This document shows positions 60,902 to 64,000 of a stretch of DNA of 64,000 nucleotides, piece by piece; position 1 is the first letter of the stretch, and every line of letters starts with the position of its first letter. Location: NCBI RefSeq assembly GCF_013167895.1, contig NZ_BLWC01000001.1, positions 4,960,001 through 5,024,000 of the forward strand, written 5' to 3'. Origin of the DNA: Streptomyces fulvorobeus (GTDB taxonomy: Bacteria > Actinomycetota > Actinomycetes > Streptomycetales > Streptomycetaceae). The notes under the pieces are model-generated. The model saw nothing but the letters and a program-made list of their open reading frames with translations, was not told where the DNA came from and made no database searches. A program made the translations under genes and the position numbers.

Positions 60902-62104
60902 TCAGACCGAGCTCAGCGCCTCCGTCGGGGTGAGACGGGCCGCCCGCGAGGCCGGGTACAGGCCCGCCACCGTGCCGATCAGGGCGGCTGCCCCGACACC
61001 CGCCAGCAGGACACCGGTCGGCATGACGACGGGCCAGTCCTGCGCCACCGACCAGCCCGCGGTGATCACCGCACCCAGCAGTACCCCGGCCGCGCCGCCC
61101 GCACCCGACAGGGCCACCGACTCCGCGAGGAACTGCACCCGGATCTGGCCGCGCGCCGCCCCCAGCGAGCGCCGCAGACCGATCTCAGGCCGGCGCTCCA
61201 GGACCGAGATCACCATGGTGTTCGCCACCCCGACCCCGCCGACGAGCAGGGCGACCGCGCCCAGTCCCAGGAACAGTGAGGTGAACGCCGACTTGGCGGC
61301 CAGCTGCGCCTCCAGGGCGTCGGACGGCCGGCTCACCCGTACGTCCTGCGGGCTCTGCGGATTGGCCGTGGCGGCGAGGACCGCGCGGACGTCCTCCACG
61401 GACTCGTCGGACGACCGTTCGTAGAGCGTGGTCGGATGCCCGTCGAAGCCGAACAGGGTGCGGGCCGCCTCCCAGCCGACGAGCGCGGAACGGTCGATCT
61501 CCGGAGCGAGGGTCACCGGTTCGAGCAGCCCGGTCACGGTGAACCAGCGCTCGCCGATGTACACCTGGCGTCCCGCCCGGTCGATACCGAGTCGCTCGGC
61601 GGCCACCGATCCGAGGACGACCGCCGGATAGCGCCCGGTCGCCGCGTTGAGGAAACGGCCCTCGCGGACCGTGCCGCCGACCGTCGTCAGCAGGTCCTCA
61701 CGGGCGGCGGCCACCCCTATGCCGCCACCGGCCAGCGGATCGATACGGTCGGTTCGGCGCACGGTGACCCCGGACAGCTGCCCGGTCGCCGTGACGGACT
61801 CGACCGGCCCGATCCGCTCGACCATCTCCACCGCGTTCAAAGGGAGTTGGGCGTCCTGCCCGAACAGGTCGCGGCCTGGGGACACGGTCAGCAGATTGGT
61901 GCCCAGACGGCTGATCCGGTTCATCAGATCGGCCTGGCCCGCGTTGCTGATCCCGAGCACCGCGACCATGGCCGCGATCCCGATGGCGATCCCCAGGGCG
62001 GACAGCACCGCCCGGGTCGGCCTGCCGCGCATACCGACCAGGCCCACGCGCACGATGTCGGCGGGCAGCAGCCGTGCCGCCGAGGGGAGTTCGGACCGGT
62101 TCAC
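60902..62104 (-). CDS. MacB-type ABC permease
   Basis: 400 residues with the FtsX/MacB layout: one helix (SALGIAIGIAAMVAVLGISN), a long extracellular MacB-core domain (about 50-260), then three helices beginning LFLGLGAVALLVGGVGVANT and the typical ISVLERRPEIGLRRSLGAAR. It works with the next gene (ATPase) and the adaptor to move a substrate or to transmit a signal across the membrane. It overlaps the ATPase gene by four bases. Confidence 0.9.
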   Translation of the reverse strand: MNRSELPSAARLLPADIVRVGLVGMRGRPTRAVLSALGIAIGIAAMVAVLGISNAGQADLMNRISRLGTNLLTVSPGRDLFGQDAQLPLNAVEMVERIGPVESVTATGQLSGVTVRRTDRIDPLAGGGIGVAAAREDLLTTVGGTVREGRFLNAATGRYPAVVLGSVAAERLGIDRAGRQVYIGERWFTVTGLLEPVTLAPEIDRSALVGWEAARTLFGFDGHPTTLYERSSDESVEDVRAVLAATANPQSPQDVRVSRPSDALEAQLAAKSAFTSLFLGLGAVALLVGGVGVANTMVISVLERRPEIGLRRSLGAARGQIRVQFLAESVALSGAGGAAGVLLGAVITAGWSVAQDWPVVMPTGVLLAGVGAAALIGTVAGLYPASRAARLTPTEALSSV

Positions 62105-62817
62105 CGGGACACCTCCCGTACCGGGGACTCCGCGGCCGAGTCCTCGCGGATGCGGCCGTCCAGCAGCTCGACCCGGCGCGGAAGCTGGGCCGCGAGGGCG
62201 GAGTCGTGCGTGATCACGACGATGGTGGTGCCCTGGCTGTTCAGGTCCCGCAGCAGCCTCAGCACACCCGCACCCGCCGCCGAGTCCAGATTCCCGGTGG
62301 GCTCGTCGGCCAGGATCACCGAGGGCCGGATCGCCACGGCCCGCGCGATCGCGGTCCGCTGCCGTTCGCCGCCCGACATCTCGTGCGGCTGGTGCCCGAG
62401 CCGGTGGCCGAGCCCCACCCGGCGCAGGGCCGCGATCGCGAGCGTGCGCCGGCGGCGGGCCGTGATGCCGTGGTAGAGCAGCCCCTCGGCGACGTTGTCG
62501 ACGGCGGACCTGCCGGGGGAGAGGAAGAACTGCTGGAACACGAAACCGATCCAGCGCGCACGGACGGCCGACAGCTGCCGGTCGCTCAGCCCGGCGACGT
62601 CATGGCCGCGCAGCAGCACCCGGCCGCTGGACGGCCGGTCCAGCGTGCCCATCAGATGGAGCATGGTCGACTTCCCCGAGCCGGAACGCCCGACCACGGC
62701 CATGAGTTCACCGGACCGTACGTCGAGGCTCGCCTCCCGCAGCGCCCGCACCCCGCCCGGATAGGACTTCGAGACCCCCTCCAGCCGGATCACCGGGGCG
62801 TCGCCTGGTTCGCTCAT
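62101..62817 (-). CDS. MacB/LolD-type ABC ATPase
   Basis: 238 residues: Walker A GRSGSGKST (about 43-51), Q-loop in FVFQQFFLSPGRSAVDNVAE, signature MSGGERQRTAIARAVA, Walker B SVILADEPTGNLDS and switch His in VVITHDSALA. The ATG overlaps the adaptor stop codon. It powers the permease at 60902-62104. Confidence 0.94.
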   Translation of the reverse strand: MSEPGDAPVIRLEGVSKSYPGGVRALREASLDVRSGELMAVVGRSGSGKSTMLHLMGTLDRPSSGRVLLRGHDVAGLSDRQLSAVRARWIGFVFQQFFLSPGRSAVDNVAEGLLYHGITARRRRTLAIAALRRVGLGHRLGHQPHEMSGGERQRTAIARAVAIRPSVILADEPTGNLDSAAGAGVLRLLRDLNSQGTTIVVITHDSALAAQLPRRVELLDGRIREDSAAESPVREVSR

Positions 62818-64000
62818 GTGCGCGGCACCTCCACCCGCATGCCCTCGGTGAGCCCGTTGCCGGACACCTCGACCTTGCCCTGCGCGAAGGCCCCCAGCCG
62901 TACGGGCACCAGCCGTCCCTCCGGTGTCTCGACCGCGTATCCGCCCTCGGCGAGCGCCAGCAGGGCCGGGACCGGCACGGCCAGCACGTCCTCGCGGCGG
63001 TCACTGGTGAAGTCGACGGAGACCGGGGCACCGTCCAGCGCGCCGACGTCCTCAGGGCTGGACAGACTGACCCGCACCGCGACCGTGGCGTCCCGCGTGG
63101 CGGTGTCACCGGTGTCGGTGTTCTCGCCGCGGGCGTCGCTCTGCGGGGCGCGGGCGACGGTGCCCACCCGGGTGACCTTGCCGTCGGTCGTCGCCCCGCC
63201 CGGCAGCTGGATGCGCACGGACGCACCCTTGCGCGCGAGCTGCTGCTGGGCGACCGGCATGTCGACGGTGACGATCCGTTCGGTGCCGGAGAGCGTCAGC
63301 AGGGGGCCCTCCGCGGGGGCTCCGATGATGCCGAGGGTCTCGGTCACCCGCACGGGGCCCGGCTCGACGAGCGCGTCGCCGGGTGAGACCGTGCCGGTCT
63401 CCTCACGGCCGAGCGCGTCCTGCCAGCGCCGTACGGCGTCGGCGGTGCCCGGTGAGAAGTGGGAGTCGTCGGCGAGCTGATCACCGTGGCCGAGCTTCTT
63501 GAGGTTGCGCTTGAGCACGCGTACGTCGGGGCCGTCCCCGACGCCGGGTGACAGCTCACGGAACAGGGGCGTCCCGCCGTAGAACAGCGGTACGGGGTTC
63601 CCGTCCACGGCGTACGCCCGGTCACCGCGTTCCAGGGTGTCGCCCACGTCGGGCAGCCAGGTGACCATGGACCGGCCGGTACCCGCGACGGTGTACCGGC
63701 CGTCGTAGCCGAGCGTGCCGTCCACGCGTTGCGTCTGCACCAGGTCGGTCCTGGTCACGGTGGCCGTCGCGGTCCGGGGTGCGCCGGGGCCCGCAGCGGG
63801 GCCGTCGTCCCCGCCCAGGACGCCTACGGCCGCACCGGCCGCCGCCAGCACGACGAGCGCGACCGCGAGCAGGAGGAGAGAGCGCCGCCGCCGACGCGGA
63901 GGCCGCTCGTCGTCGGTGCCTTCAGGGCCTTCTGTGCCTTCTGTGCCTGCGGTGCCGCGGACGTCCGCCGGCGGCGCGGACCAGGAGTCGCCGTCAGTAC
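62814..64000 (-). CDS. Membrane-anchored adaptor of the ABC system (partial at window edge)
   Basis: At least 395 residues; the frame stays open to the right edge, so the start is missing. The visible N-terminus is cytoplasmic with short GTEG/GPEG repeats, then RRRRRS and a membrane helix (LLLLAVALVVLAAAGAAVGV). Outside follow a beta-barrel/HlyD-like part and a peptidoglycan-binding-like segment (DVRVLKRNLKKLGHGDQLAD; DAVRRWQDALG). It ends with domains common in MacA-like adaptors. It precedes and overlaps the ATPase gene. Confidence 0.87.
   Translation of the reverse strand, partial: TDGDSWSAPPADVRGTAGTEGTEGPEGTDDERPPRRRRRSLLLLAVALVVLAAAGAAVGVLGGDDGPAAGPGAPRTATATVTRTDLVQTQRVDGTLGYDGRYTVAGTGRSMVTWLPDVGDTLERGDRAYAVDGNPVPLFYGGTPLFRELSPGVGDGPDVRVLKRNLKKLGHGDQLADDSHFSPGTADAVRRWQDALGREETGTVSPGDALVEPGPVRVTETLGIIGAPAEGPLLTLSGTERIVTVDMPVAQQQLARKGASVRIQLPGGATTDGKVTRVGTVARAPQSDARGENTDTGDTATRDATVAVRVSLSSPEDVGALDGAPVSVDFTSDRREDVLAVPVPALLALAEGGYAVETPEGRLVPVRLGAFAQGKVEVSGNGLTEGMRVEVPRT

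Noticed and set aside
1..64000. tRNA, rRNA, CRISPR arrays, insertion sequences or prophage genes
   Set aside because: Looked for conserved sequences, regular spacer arrays, transposase or integrase motifs on reading; none were seen. A covariance search was not possible.

Overview
The window is a Streptomyces chromosome segment. The evidence is very high G+C with strongly GC-biased third codon positions, many GTG starts and ATGA/GTGA overlaps, and typical Streptomyces families: a DUF6879/XRE pair, a DUF6099-like protein, SepF, an Mrp antiporter operon, a bxl-type xylan locus and zinc-free ribosomal protein paralogues. I saw no rRNA, tRNA, CRISPR array, transposase, phage gene or replication origin.

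Layout. 0-3.6 kb: end of a TauE/SafE-like permease, then a cold-shock block (cold-shock protein, DEAD-box RNA helicase, SCO5918-like small protein, MerR-like regulator). 3.7-4.5 kb: a long gene-poor stretch with imperfect repeats. 4.56-9.0 kb: a LuxR-type regulator divergent from an apparent operon for a tiny secreted peptide with two SINWD motifs, an unknown 89-aa protein and two secreted tachylectin-like proteins carrying different cell-wall hydrolase domains. 9.0-11.3 kb: MarR regulator plus DHA2 drug exporter. 11.25-19.4 kb: xylan use (LacI repressor, ABC importer, GH3 glycosidase, GH10 xylanase with a CBM2).

19.6-34.8 kb is the most unusual part, an apparent zinc-starvation island. It has zinc-free paralogues of L28, S14 and L32, a metallophore-type ABC importer, a beta-propeller protein, and a complete YcaO-type RiPP cluster (43-aa precursor, RRE/E1-like protein, CocE/NonD hydrolase, YcaO, SagB-type oxidoreductase, two-gene ABC exporter). 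Four AATG-N5-CATT-like boxes resembling Zur operators precede the four transcription starts of this island, including the one in front of the precursor gene. The inference is a Zur-controlled ribosomal peptide, possibly a zincophore that the adjacent importer takes up.

34.8-48.9 kb: quinone-reductase-like enzyme, GlxA-type regulator, an iron-box-preceded siderophore-uptake operon without an ATPase, SIS-domain protein/DeoR pair, SepF, MazG, DUF6099-like protein, F420-dependent oxidoreductase, homocysteine methyltransferase, and a DUF6879/XRE locus. 49.2-54 kb: arginine deiminase and ornithine carbamoyltransferase, an RsbW-like ATPase and a PaaX-like regulator. 54.4-60.9 kb: a complete Mrp Na+/H+ antiporter operon (mrpA-mrpC-mrpD-mrpE-mrpF-mrpG). 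60.9-64 kb: a MacB-like ABC system with its adaptor, cut by the window edge.

Caution for readers: at least five genes are broken by apparent one-base losses, four of them inside G/C runs, and one carries an in-frame TAG. The indels look more like assembly errors than true pseudogenes, so I annotate the full-length spans.
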